Below are positions 10,721-20,833 of a stretch of DNA of 64,000 nt, one piece after another. The stretch covers positions 4,577,983 through 4,641,982 of the forward strand of contig JAGVVL010000009.1 of assembly GCA_018287875.1 (NCBI GenBank), in the 5' to 3' direction. This DNA is from Nigrospora sphaerica (Eukaryota > Ascomycota > Sordariomycetes > Amphisphaeriales > Apiosporaceae). How positions within the stretch are numbered: the stretch's first letter is position 1; each line of letters opens with the position of its first letter. The notes beneath the pieces were generated by a model. That model was not told where the DNA came from, did not search any database, and saw only the letters and a list, made by a program, of their open reading frames with translations. Made by a program: the position numbers and the translations under genes.

Positions 10721-11611
10721 AATCTTCAATTGGATTGGCTGCATGAGAATAAATTCATATGCAAGAGCAGATTAAGGCGGCTCTAGAGAGCTTAACACCA
10801 TGGCTGCAGAATTATTGGTGCGTTAAATATCGTCGAGTGACCTCACTTGAAGCATCTCGAGACGCCACTGAACCTAGTGCCTCGCGAAGGGGCTGGCGCG
10901 CCAAGGGATGCTTGAGCTTACAGACATACCGATATACCACTGATCAAGCTTCTTCAGGTCACCTCGGCTGGCTCCAAGACGGGCTTAGCTTTTTAAAGAG
11001 CTCTACTGGACCTGCTTCCGTCTGCTTCCGTTTGGCTCGCCGGACCAGGTAAAAGCGGGGCGCCGGCCGTTATCCGGGCAGCTTAGGTGCTGTTACCACA
11101 TTTAGCGAGTTGTAGCCCACGTATCAAATCACTAACGAGGCCATCGAGTACGATAGGGAAAAGTCATTGCTCTGGGTACTCATCTTATATAACCCCGAAA
11201 AAACGTGCATATTACGGGCAGCAAGACGTTCATCATTCGTTTTAAATCCCACTGGTTACAACAATCCAAGATTAATGACACATTATAAAACTAACTATGT
11301 CAAAGATTAAACAAATTTATGAATCTTCGGAGTTAAGACTGCATGTAAGCCCTTAACTTCCAACCTCGGCCTTAAGACTACGCTAATCCCGGGATTCTTA
11401 TGGCTTTTCGACGTCAGTCTCTCGTTGCTTCCAATTAGAATTAAGAGACGGCCCACGGTCTCCTCTGTCTATGTACACGCTAACGTTCCTTTATATAGCA
11501 CCGGACTGGGGATAATATAATAGTCGGCTCCGAGGACTTATATCTCCGTTGCCGAAAAGCCGACACCTGAATATTAGGTTAATATAGAGCTCCTAATTTC
11601 GAACTGTTAAG
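10721..11611. other. Spacer with no supported gene
   Basis: A 97-codon frame at 10759-11052 (+) has no recognisable motif and no clear gene structure. From 11050 to 11611 I see only intergenic sequence leading to the EthD gene, including a TTTATATAGC box near 11490, about 200 bases before its ATG. Confidence 0.4.
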
Positions 11612-11689
11612 GTGAACGTAGAGTGGCTCCATACTAACCCACGTGAAAATACGATACTCCCAGATTTAACCGCATCTAAACTACTCGCA

Positions 11690-12091
11690 ATGTCGACCGA
11701 GTCACAGTATAGCATCTGTCTTTTCTTCAAACGTAATCCATCCCTCAGCCCCGCCGAGTTCCGGGCCTATTACGAGAACAAGCACGTCCCCCTGGTGGGG
11801 GAGATCGTCAAAGGGCTCAAGCCGGCGATATCCAACACGAGGCACTACCTCGACCACGAAGCGTCCGACGCGGCCTTGAACAACCCCTTCATCGGCGCCT
11901 TCGGCGACCCCGCATCGACGGTGGCCTACGACGTGGTGACGCGGGCGACCTTCGAGACCAAGGCCGACGCGCTCGAGTACCAAAGAGTCATGTACGGCAT
12001 CAAGGAGAACAGAATGAAGATCCGAGCCGACGAGGACAAGCTATTTCTCCGGGACTGCTCGAAGGTCATGGTGGAAATGGCCAGTTCCTAA
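11690..12091 (+). CDS. EthD-domain protein (133 aa)
   Basis: Small dimeric alpha+beta barrel protein of the EthD family. Visible hallmarks: ICLFFKRNPSLSPAEFRAYY near the start (strand, then the helix in which FR-YYE-KHVPL is typical), a middle segment with NPFIGAFGD, and a C-terminal TFETKADALEY with DEDKLFLRD. The length is normal for the family and there is no intron or stop. Fungal EthD proteins often sit in aromatic polyketide clusters, where some act as decarboxylase- or dehydratase-like tailoring enzymes; others have no known substrate. The ATG at 11690 follows a CAA and gives the family start; an upstream in-frame GTG at 11612 is not a likely start in a eukaryote. The P450 gene 2 kb downstream could have belonged to the same locus; that link is inferred. 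The coding part is GC-richer than its surroundings and not RIP-marked. Confidence 0.85.
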   Translation: MSTESQYSICLFFKRNPSLSPAEFRAYYENKHVPLVGEIVKGLKPAISNTRHYLDHEASDAALNNPFIGAFGDPASTVAYDVVTRATFETKADALEYQRVMYGIKENRMKIRADEDKLFLRDCSKVMVEMASS

Positions 12092-12544
12092 GATAGAGTC
12101 CGCATCGTTGAGAAAATGAAATGGCACTTTGGAAGTGCGCTGGTTTCTCCCTATAATGTACGAAAAGAGCCACGTAAGGGCTTTAGGTGATTAGAAAAGC
12201 GTGAGCAGTGTAACCACAGTAGAAATAGTTGCCCTTTCGGTTCTGCCGCCTAGGCCTCAATAAATTGTGTGTGTGTGTGTACAAAAATGGACAGCATTTT
12301 AAGCGGCTCCCGTATACGCTTTACCATTGGCCAAGCAGGGAAAGCCGGCAACATGGATGGATTGAAGCAAGGGCCAGCTAGCTGGTGACAAAGGGTGGTC
12401 CAGAAGGCAATTTGCAGAGAACGGTCAATGTGACTCAGAACACTTGGTAGCTGCGACTCATGCTGTGGCTGTCGATCTTCCGCGCCGGGTCGAAACGGGC
12501 TAGATACCGGTGTGTTGTTATTGGCTACTTCGCCTCGTAAGGCC

Positions 12545-12750
12545 TGTTAGAAAACTTTTTCGAAACCGACCCCACACAGCGATAACTTCACAACCACGAC
12601 TCTATAAGCTACCGGATAGCCCGGAAACTGTTCCTAGGGCTTCATTTAGCTTAGAAATCGTCGATTCAGCACCCTTGAGGTACAGCGCGGGTGGTGGGAG
12701 CCGCCATAAGCCCGCTCCATCCCCCAAGCCGTCACCTCCGGACTTAAAAA
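12545..12750 (+). pseudogene. Second, inverted fragment of the LysM chitinase-type gene
   Basis: Matches 10510-10710 in inverted orientation, about 85-90 per cent by eye: LFRNRPHTAITSQPRLYKL, LPDSPETVPRASF, SAGGGSR and PSPPDL. The match covers only the segment before the first LysM repeat and ends where unrelated sequence begins at about 12750. With the other copy it brackets the EthD gene. Confidence 0.75.
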
Positions 12751-12949
12751 CACCATTACTAGACAGCATTATAGCATTTAGACGCAGTTTAAAGGATATA
12801 TGTAGTATTTTAGACGACTTTAAACGCTTCTTAGCTAGTGAAGTCAACATTGCGGCTTTAGCTGCAGCAGTTTAAGCCGCTATTCTAGTCTTAAAGACGG
12901 CGGCTAAAGAATTAAATAACTAACCTAGCGTTAAAAGACGTATTAATGC

Positions 12950-13650
12950 TATCGATAGCGTAGACTAAAAGGTCCGGAAGTCCCCAACCGTAAGAAGTGG
13001 CTAAACGAATAGCTAGCGGGAGACTTGGTAAGTAAAGCCGAGGAGAGAGACTAGCTTTAAAGACAGTAGAAAACCTAGACATCGTGGCAAAACTAAACAC
13101 TGCGAGCTTTAGCAATAACTAAAAAGCCGCTGAAAAGGCGTGTCCTTAAACTTTATAAGGGGCTCCATAAGGCCGAGAGCTCCATTCTTGTCTAGACAAG
13201 AACTGGTAAGATTAAACTACGAGACTTCTTCTTTAAACGTAGGGTTCCAGGCTTTGATAACCTATAATGCGACTGCGGTTCAGGTAAGGAGACGGTCTAG
13301 CATATCCTTGTTTTCTACTTAGGGGAGAGAGGAAGACGAGAGCATCTCATCTAAGCTCTAGGAGAACCGATAGACACGGACAAGCTGCTCGATATTTTAA
13401 GGAAAGCAGGGATTATAGCGAGATAGCTACTCTGTTTGGGCAGACTGGGCATGTTCTAGCTGGCAAATCAGCTTATTAGCTAGGAAGCGGGCACGCTGAG
13501 CCCGATCTCGGTATGGCAGGTCAGAGAGCAGATAGAAGCGGTGCGACGCAGCGGAACCAAGGTTTTTCATCCGGCCGGACGTCAGCCCGGAACGGTTTCC
13601 CTAGGCTTAGATACGCAGGGGGTCCTCATGGCCTAAATAGGTCGCAAGAT
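12950..13650 (+). pseudogene. LINE-2: 5'-truncated, decayed Tad-type LINE 3' end
   Basis: Aligns with LINE-1 from about 23510 to 24200: GPEVP-like start, SKAEERD, KGLHK, LGERGRREHL-like region, then the 3' untranslated region with CGGCCGGACG and TACGCAGGGGGTCCTCATGG. Many TAA and TAG codons interrupt the ORF2 C-terminus. It ends in a very long TAA repeat tail. The stretch 12750-12950 before it is not assigned. Confidence 0.85.
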
Positions 13651-13900
<250 letters not shown>

Positions 13901-14057
13901 ATGTTGAGCCCACTCTGGGTAAGGACTAACACGGCCCTTATATCTTGGCCTGAAAGGTCCATTCCTTCCACATTTGGCAGGATTCTTAGCCTGGTGAGTC
14001 AACTCAAACCTCAGATAGCCGTGCCTTCTGTTAATCCACGATGCAAACGCTCAAAAG

Positions 14058-15605
14058 GTTCTCGCTTATTACGTGGTACTCGTTCTCTACCGAATCTGGT
14101 TTCACCCTCTTACTGCCATTCCGGGCCCCAAGAAGCTTGCCGCGTTCCAAATCTTCCATGACTGGCAGGCGAATGTGAAAGCGGACTTTCTACGTGAATC
14201 GGAGCGGTTGCACAAGCGTTACGGCAAGATGGTTCGCATCGGGCCCAACACGATTGATGTGGATGGCTCAATTGCCTGGCTCGAGGCATTTGCCCCGCGC
14301 GCCAGCCAGGGAGAATTCGGCAAAGTACCCCGAATCATCTTCAACGGTGACCACGTTGGCATCATAACCGCAGCGTACGAAACACACCGGCGCCAGCGGC
14401 GCCAGCTTGCCCATGGCTTCAGCGCTGCGGCCTTGCGCGAGCAAGATCACATTGTCCTGGGTTACGTCGATAAGCTCATCGCGCAGCTGACGAAACAGGC
14501 CGAGCTTGGCAAGCCCGTCGACATGATCAAGTGGTTCTACTCCCTTGCCTTTGACATCATCGGCGACCTCGTGTACGGGGAATCGTTTGGCGGCCTCGAG
14601 AACCCCGACGGTCATAGTTGTGTCAATAACATGGTCAACTCGCGGCGCGGCCACTCGTACAAACGCATGCTGCAGTGGTACCCCGTTCTGAGGCCCTTCA
14701 AATCGATTCTGTTCGGCAAAGAAACACTGGAGGCGTCGACACGGGCCACCGAGGAGAACGCCGAAATCACGCACGTCAGGGCGCGCAAGCGCATGGAGCT
14801 CGGACCCGAACCCGCCGACCGGCGCGACATCTCAACCCACATGCTCAAAAAGAATAGCGACGGGCAGGACGCCATGAGCAAAGCCGAGATTGAGATTAAG
14901 TCGCAGCTCCTGATCGGTGCTGGCAGCGACACTACGGCCAGCGTGCTCTCGGGCCTCGTTTTCTTCCTATCAAAAACGCCGAAACAGACGGCGATCCTGC
15001 TGGAGGAAACGCACGGCGCCTTCAAGAGCATGGAGGAGATTACCCAATAGTCCTCGCTCCAGCTCGTTTATCTGCGCGCGTACCTTCAGGAAGTCATGCG
15101 TCTTTACCCCACGGCCGCGACGACGCCCCCCCGAATGTCTCCTGGAGCCAAAGTGGGTGGAAAATGGGTGCCTGCCGGGGTAAGTAACAACGACGACAAT
15201 GCTACCAGGCTTGCCAAAATGCTTCGTCACACTGACCTGATCCCCCACACCATGATCTACGTGTACCAATGGGCGACGTACCACAACCCCGAGAACTTCC
15301 GGGACGCGGACCAGTTCCGGCCCGAGCGGTGGCTCCCAGCCACGCACCCGCTCTACGACGCCACCTATGAGAGCGACAACAAGGCCGCCTCCAAGCCTTT
15401 TAGCTTTGGCCCTCGGGACTGCATTGGAAAGAACCTGGCCTACTTTAAAATGCACCTCGTCACCTGCCGTCTTCTCTACGCCTTCGACATCGAGGTCCTT
15501 CCGGGGCAAGACGACTGGATCGACCGACAGAAGGCCCTCATTGTCTATATGAAGCCGCCGCTGAATGTCCGACTCCGGCCGAGGACGGCTTTAAAGCGCG
15601 CGTAG
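14058..15605 (+). pseudogene. Cytochrome P450, CYP65-like, with a nonsense codon
   Basis: Haem monooxygenase of the endoplasmic reticulum. Visible motifs: membrane anchor remnant and hinge (VLVLYRIWFHPLTAIPGPK), I-helix GAGSDTTAS near 14920, ExxR as QEVMRLYP near 15090, FRPERW near 15318 and haem loop FSFGPRDCIG near 15400, all typical of fungal CYP65-type enzymes of secondary metabolism. A TAG at 15048-15050 breaks the frame just before ExxR. An intron is expected from GTAAGT at about 15180 with branch site CTGAC near 15232; where its AG acceptor should be the sequence reads CCCACACC, so the acceptor seems lost, and read-through adds about 23 codons. A 5' exon may lie at 13901-13993 (donor GTGAGT at 13994, acceptor AAG at 14057), directly after the LINE-2 tail. 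Probably non-functional. Confidence 0.85.
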
Positions 15606-15779
15606 ATGCGCGGTCAGGGCAGTTCATTTGTAAAGGGGACCGATTGATCGCGAAGAAATGGAATAAGTGGATTTCCTAGCCAGCAGCGATAGTCAAAGGC
15701 GTGAAGGCTTCATTTCGAGCGCCTATCCAAGCCTCCAGGAACCTTAGCTTCTTTGGTGTCATCGTGAGGCTGCTACGGC

Positions 15780-16769
15780 ACGCAGCGCGTAGATGCTTAC
15801 GATACTTCCTCTTTAAGACGCTGAAAGGGCCTAAGTCTAGAGGCTAGAGGATTGTGAGCAGTGCGCTGGCAGGAAATCAATCCAGACCTTGTTCTCCAAG
15901 CAGCGGAGTATGAAAAGTTCGTCTATATGGCTGTTATGACCATGGAGGATAATGTGCCGCCACTAGTTAGGGTCCTCTAGATCGGTTAACGGCAAGAAGA
16001 GCTCCTCCAGCCACTGCAAAGCAATTACCTTGCTAGTCTAGCTATTAGGACTGCTTATGGACCATCCTTTCTTGATACTCCTCGCGGAGTTACTAGTCTC
16101 CTAACAACTACTATTAAACCGAGGCGCCGTCGAAAATCACTACTAGAGGCAGAACTCTGCCGTCTTTAAATACACACTCCAAAGTGGTAGTCCACTCTCT
16201 ATTGCTAGGCTCTAAAGTATGGATCTTCGCGAGCTCTACCAGTTTAAAGACGGAATAGTTATCTAACTAGCTAATATAGGCTTTAACTTCGTCCACGTTA
16301 TACGTATGCTCTAGTAGAATAATGCCTACTTCCTCTTAGTTAAGGTGGTTAAAGAACTCCTCGATATTGTTATGAGACGCTCTATTAGCGCGCTTAAGGT
16401 CGAATGGCGTGGATTACATAGTATTTAACTGCGGCTAACGCTTAAGAAACTTAAGATACTAATGTTTACTAATCACTCTAAAGTGGCCTGAATTAACAAG
16501 GAGCCTATAGGCGAACCAGCGAAAGCAGAGAACGGAGGAGCCCAGCTAAGTCTGCCTTACGTGAGTATCCAGTCCGCTAAACATTTCTCCAACGTTAGTG
16601 AGAGGCTCTGACGATGATTGTGAGCCAGTTCTTTAGGGGCAACACCATTAATTCGGCGATTGAGGGTGTGTCGAGATATGTGGTACTGTTTAGCCACGCT
16701 GCGGAGTGACTGTCCCTCTAGCACTTGTTTGATCGCAGCAGCCAGGACTAGGTCATCTGAAGCTGGCAT
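15780..16769 (-). pseudogene. Pogo/Fot1-like DDE transposase relic 1
   Basis: The minus strand opens with MPASDDLVLAAAIKQVLEG and SLRSVAKQYHISRHTLNRR, the psq-type helix-turn-helix that binds the terminal repeats of pogo and Fot1 transposons. After frame breaks come NVDEVKAYIS (first catalytic Asp region), REWTTTLECVFKDG with LPLVVIFDG, a HGHNSHIDEL segment and WIDFLPAHC followed by stop-broken sequence, in the usual order of the DDE domain. Stops and at least two frame changes are present. The N-terminal 70 codons remain open by chance or youth. No terminal inverted repeats were found by eye. Confidence 0.8.
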
Positions 16770-17765
16770 AAAAATGAAGAAGAGAAGAAGCGGATGCTCT
16801 AGATAGCTTCTTTTTATTCCAGAAGGCTCTAGAGCCCAAGAAATAGGCGAGTGTTCGTACAGGTATTCAACTGAACCATGGTCTGAGACTGTCGCTCACT
16901 GAGCGGTTGGTGCACAAATGGGTGTCTCACCTTACCCTGCCCTGATCCCAGCCTGTCCAGGCCATTCGGGTGCTGGCACGCAAGTAGCTTCACTAATACC
17001 CCGTGGGGGCCATACTCGGTAACATGTCTCGTTGTTGCTCAGACGGGATACGAATCCGATTCTCCTGGGCACTAGGTCTGCTCTTAGATAGACCGGCTTG
17101 CACGGGTCTGGCATTTGTGGTTGCGAGTCGGTCCCCGGGCCATGATTCATAAACGCGTCGTGAGGCTCAGGTGCTGAGTGCCAAGGAGCAGTTTCGCCTC
17201 ATCTTGGGGACTTGGCAGCGAATGAAGCAACAACGCTCTGGAAGTTGATCGACCCTTCCAATGATGGCGAGGTTGAAATGGACCTTGGTGGTAGCCTGGG
17301 TCTCGAAGGACGTGGTATGTCGCGTGGCACCGAGCCTTCATGGCTTCGCCGTTTCCCATCCCAGATTCGGTCCGGCACCAGAACCTCGCGCGGATCTTGG
17401 CGCAGCTGTTGCAGAGACACTCCTCTTGTGTATTCCATTGTCTTGCTCGCATCCGACGCTGCGTTGGCGCCACCGCAGCCAGACTCGTCGTTCCCTGGCT
17501 TGAGTCATCCTTCTTCTCGACCGTCTGTTGAGTTAAGGCGGATGCAGGGCCCGGCGATCAGCTGATTGATTTCATTTTCGTTGGCTTTGGTTGTAGACGG
17601 CTTTTTCCTGCCGTTAAAATTATCCTGCAGTCCAATTTCTCGGTCCGCACGCCACGAGGACCCCTCAGCCCTGCTGGTGTTCACATTCTCATGAGGAGCG
17701 TGATTCGCACGTGTGTGTCTCACTATCAAGTTAAAGAGGCTTCTTTCCCGTGCCACCATGGAAGA
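16770..17765. other. No recognised gene
   Basis: Short frames on both strands (for example 17147-17473 minus, with NSCAKIRARFWC) show no known motif and overlap each other. I cannot support any as a gene. The right end is the likely 3' end of the neighbouring minus-strand gene. Confidence 0.35.
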
Positions 17766-19071
17766 TTAACAGTGTGTGCGGGGCCTGTTTGGCGATGTCC
17801 TCGCCGCATGGTGTTTCTCAAACATCAAGTTGATAGTCGGTAAACAGGCGCACACTATGCCAATGCTAATCTCGATGGTCCTGATGTGATTAGGGAGGTC
17901 AGAAAGAAATGGAAGAAATATGAGACGTGAAATTGCATACCCGGAAACGTTCATAGCGACAAAGTCGCCAGTGACGTCTATGGACCGCTGAAAGACATAG
18001 ATTCTGTACTCACGGTAGCATGCAACTCCTACTGCTCCACCACCTGCGCTCAGCATGACCAAAATCTTAAGCTTCTTCCTTAGCGTCATACGAATTTGCC
18101 AGAGTATTGGGATGGGGATCATCATAATGATCAAGTCGGTGACGGCGGCCATGGCGGTATCAGCGAGGAAGACCTTGGGTTGGTCGAAACAGTGGCCGTG
18201 TATCGAGCGGTCCCAGTACGAAGCGATGGGCCAGCATATGAAGATCTTGATGAATTGTACCGGTGTGTAGGCGATGAGGAGGACCCAGATGTAGATGTGA
18301 ATGCCCAGGGCCACGCGCTCGTAGACGGCAAACACGCGGGCCGTCAACATCAGCAGCGTTGTTTTGGTGAAGTATGCCGCCGGGACCCAGACCATCGAGC
18401 TGATGTAAAGCCACTGCCTCAAGCACGCAGGTCAGTCAGTCGTTATAACGGACGTAAAGGGGTGGCGCAGGTGTTGACGAACCTTCATAACCTGCTGGTA
18501 ATTCCCGGGGGTCACGTCCCAGGCGTGGTAACCCTCGCCGTAGTAGCTCACTGATCCATTATCACTACTTGCAACCGGCGAAAATCCCCTGGAAGACTTC
18601 GGCTCACTCATATAGCACATGGTTATGTATAGGATAGCAAGCGCCTAGGGGGGTCCACGTTGCTCAGTTCCGGCCGCATGGGTCACGACGCGACGATGAA
18701 AGGGAACTCACCCAGGCAACAAGACACAAAACTGTGGAGACAGAGGCGTTAGTACTGGCTCCTATGTCGGGAAGCAGTCATATAAGGTTTTTAATCTGCA
18801 AGCGACTCTGCAGCCCCCCCAAATTGACTGGAGGGCTCAGCCCAAGCGAAGGGGAACGCAACTTACTGTCCTCGGCGAACCATGGAGACCTGACAAGCCG
18901 TTTTCCAAGGCAGCGGAGCAAGTAAAATATGACGATGATAAAGTGGCAGGCGGCCAATCCCGCAATGTTAATGGTGTGGAGGTGCGTGTCGGGGTTTTCG
19001 ACGTTGGCCGTGTAGCCCGGGGGCGGTGGAAAGGCACCGTTGTATGGCGGAGGCGTCAATGAGCTGCTCAT
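17766..19071 (-). CDS. Rhodopsin-domain (PTH11/SAT5-like) seven-helix membrane protein, 4 exons
   Basis: Integral membrane protein of the large fungal Rhodopsin-domain family (seven transmembrane helices; roles mostly unknown, some near PTH11-type receptors). Exons on the minus strand: 19071-18867, 18731-18712 (only 20 nt), 18644-18483 and 18413-17766, giving 344 aa. Introns have GTAAGT, GTGAGT and GTTCGT donors; the first has a perfect TACTAAC branch site and CCACAG acceptor. Visible helices include IAGLAACHFIIVIFYLL, the short exon ILCLVAW joined to ALAILYITMCYM, and VWVPAAYFTKTTLLMLTARV. The family marks YGEGYHAWD and CFDQPKVFLADTAMAAVTD (loop and helix) are present. No in-frame stops, so likely functional. 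The intron acceptor choices were made to keep frame and helices and agree in phase throughout. The start is the ATG before SSSLTPPPYNG; an in-frame upstream ATG at 19212 would add 47 residues. Confidence 0.85.
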
Positions 19072-19971
19072 GTCGGGTGATTCGGATCGCCGCCCATACG
19101 GGAAGCCGGAATCCTGAGATAGATAAACATGGACCGGTTTCCAGGGACTGGAAGTTAGTGGGGGGAAGCACGTCATTATGAACCAATATCGTCCGTGCTG
19201 CGGGCGTGACATGTTAACAGTTCTCGCCTAACTTCTCCCTGCTTTCCTGCTCCCTGAAGATGAACGGGCCCTTGAGGGTGCCCAGTTGAGTTGTTACGTG
19301 AATCAGAACCGCGGCAGTTAGCCTATTGATTTTCTGACTAGACGGTACCGATCAGCTTGGCAGGGCTTCACGGCCCTGCAATGAAAGTTTATGACCTGAT
19401 CGCTTACGAGATAGCTTTGTTGCTGAAACGGCTCGTACGGCGGCCACGTCTTTAGGGTTTGAGCGACATCCCAGTCTAGCTAGAAACAGCTGAATCTGGA
19501 CGCTACTAGGTACCAGTTAGGTACCAGCTCCCTGTGGACAACTTCTGACGAGGATGGCGAGGATATATGATAGTGAAATAATATCATATACGCAGTGTAT
19601 AAAACCTGAAAAAGCTCCATGGAGCTGGTAGGCTTCATCTTTTGGTCGAGTCAGGGTTTCAGGCCGGGGGACGCTCTTTCTCGACCTAGCCATTCATCTT
19701 TTTGTGTCCATATTCTATCAGACTCGCTAATATTTTCCTTGGCGCCTTTGTAAGCTCGGAATAGCCCAACTAGCTCAACTTTTACCACGTCAGGCGAGTC
19801 ATCCCGCCCATGGATTATGACTCAGGTAGCCTGCAAAGCTACCCCGAACAAGTGGAATTGTAGTGTGGGAAACCACGGTATTGTCAACAAGAGCGTGCGC
19901 CGAGGTGTTTCGGACGTAGCTCTCCACCATGTCTTTGACCTTGTCACGGTTCAAGGAACGAGGGATCTGTT
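19072..19971. other. Upstream region of the membrane-protein gene, no gene seen
   Basis: No supported ORF. GGTACCAGTTA/GGTACCAGCTC direct repeats occur near 19509-19525 and the palindrome AGCTCCATGGAGCT near 19614. A TATAAAA lies at 19599. None is tied to a known gene start. Confidence 0.4.
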
Positions 19972-20145
19972 GATGACCCAAGGGTTCTATCGAGATGCGA
20001 AAACTACAGGTAAAGAGGAAAAGAAGAGGAACAAGCTCCTCTCAGTCAATGTTTGGTAGGAATATATCCAGCCAGCGGCGGTACGTACACCAGGCAGCGG
20101 TAGGTCGTCCATGCGTTGCCATGCCCTTGTACCTATATACCCATG
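19972..20145 (-). repeat. Dispersed LTR-like repeat, copy C (fragment)
   Basis: Reverse complement of copies A and B: GAAAACTACAGGTAAAGAGG, GGAATATATCCAGCCAGC and AGGCAGCGGTAGGTCG. It is less mutated than copy B. LINE-1 begins about 150 bases to its right. Confidence 0.65.
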
Positions 20146-20303
20146 CCCTAACATTCCTGTTGGATGTCGTCCTCGGTCTACTCCTCATTTTCAACCGATA
20201 TGAGACCAGGGAGATCCACTACAGTGAGGTTCAAACCCGTGGGGCCCGTCACTTTAATTCGTAGCACATCGGAAGTAAATGCGTTTCCTTAAGGATCATT
20301 GCC

Positions 20304-20660
20304 GTGGTCACGGTCCAACAAGCAGAACAACTATGCCGAGACGGCCTCATCTGGCAGTATGGCTATTATCCATGCGAGCCTTTCGCTGAAGGAGCGCAGC
20401 TTAAACAGTGTTACCGCTGCTATCGATATGGACACATTGCCCGAGTCTGCCGCTATGCACGACGATGCGGGCTCTGCTCCTCGACTAAGCACGAGGAAAA
20501 AGAATGCCCGGAAACGGAGAACCAGAGCCGATATTGCTGTCCAGCATGCCGAGGACCACACACTGCGTGGTCTAAGGAGTGTCCAGTCCGCCAAGAGCAG
20601 GTCCAGATCGCTAAGGCTGCTTATGCCACGAGACCGAAGGGATTCGCACTGCCCTCATAA
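20304..20660 (+). CDS. LINE-1 ORF1 fragment with three CCHC knuckles
   Basis: C-terminal part of the gag-like nucleic-acid-binding protein of a Tad-type LINE. It begins inside the protein (VQQAEQLCRDGLIWQYGYY is the usual segment before the knuckles), so the element is 5'-truncated at about 20300. Three zinc knuckles follow: CYRCYRYGHIARVC, CGLCSSTKHEEKEC and CPACRGPHTAWSKEC. The frame is open to its stop at 20660, and ORF2 starts about 170 bases later. Without its N-terminus it is unlikely to work. Confidence 0.85.
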   Translation: MVTVQQAEQLCRDGLIWQYGYYPCEPFAEGAQLKQCYRCYRYGHIARVCRYARRCGLCSSTKHEEKECPETENQSRYCCPACRGPHTAWSKECPVRQEQVQIAKAAYATRPKGFALPS

Positions 20661-20833
20661 GAACCCCCTAAGCCAACAGCCGAAGACTGGCAGACAGTAC
20701 AGCCGCGGAAGCGTCGAGCAACTAGCTGCCGTACTAGAAGCACTGGCAGAGCCCGCAGCAGAGCCCACGAAGAGACAGACGACATGGACATCGAAACGCC
20801 GGAGTCAACACTGGATAGCATCCACGCTCGACC

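Noticed and set aside
14268..15509. Minus-strand frames opposite the P450
   Set aside because: The plus strand shows clear P450 motifs; the antisense frames follow from GC-rich third positions.
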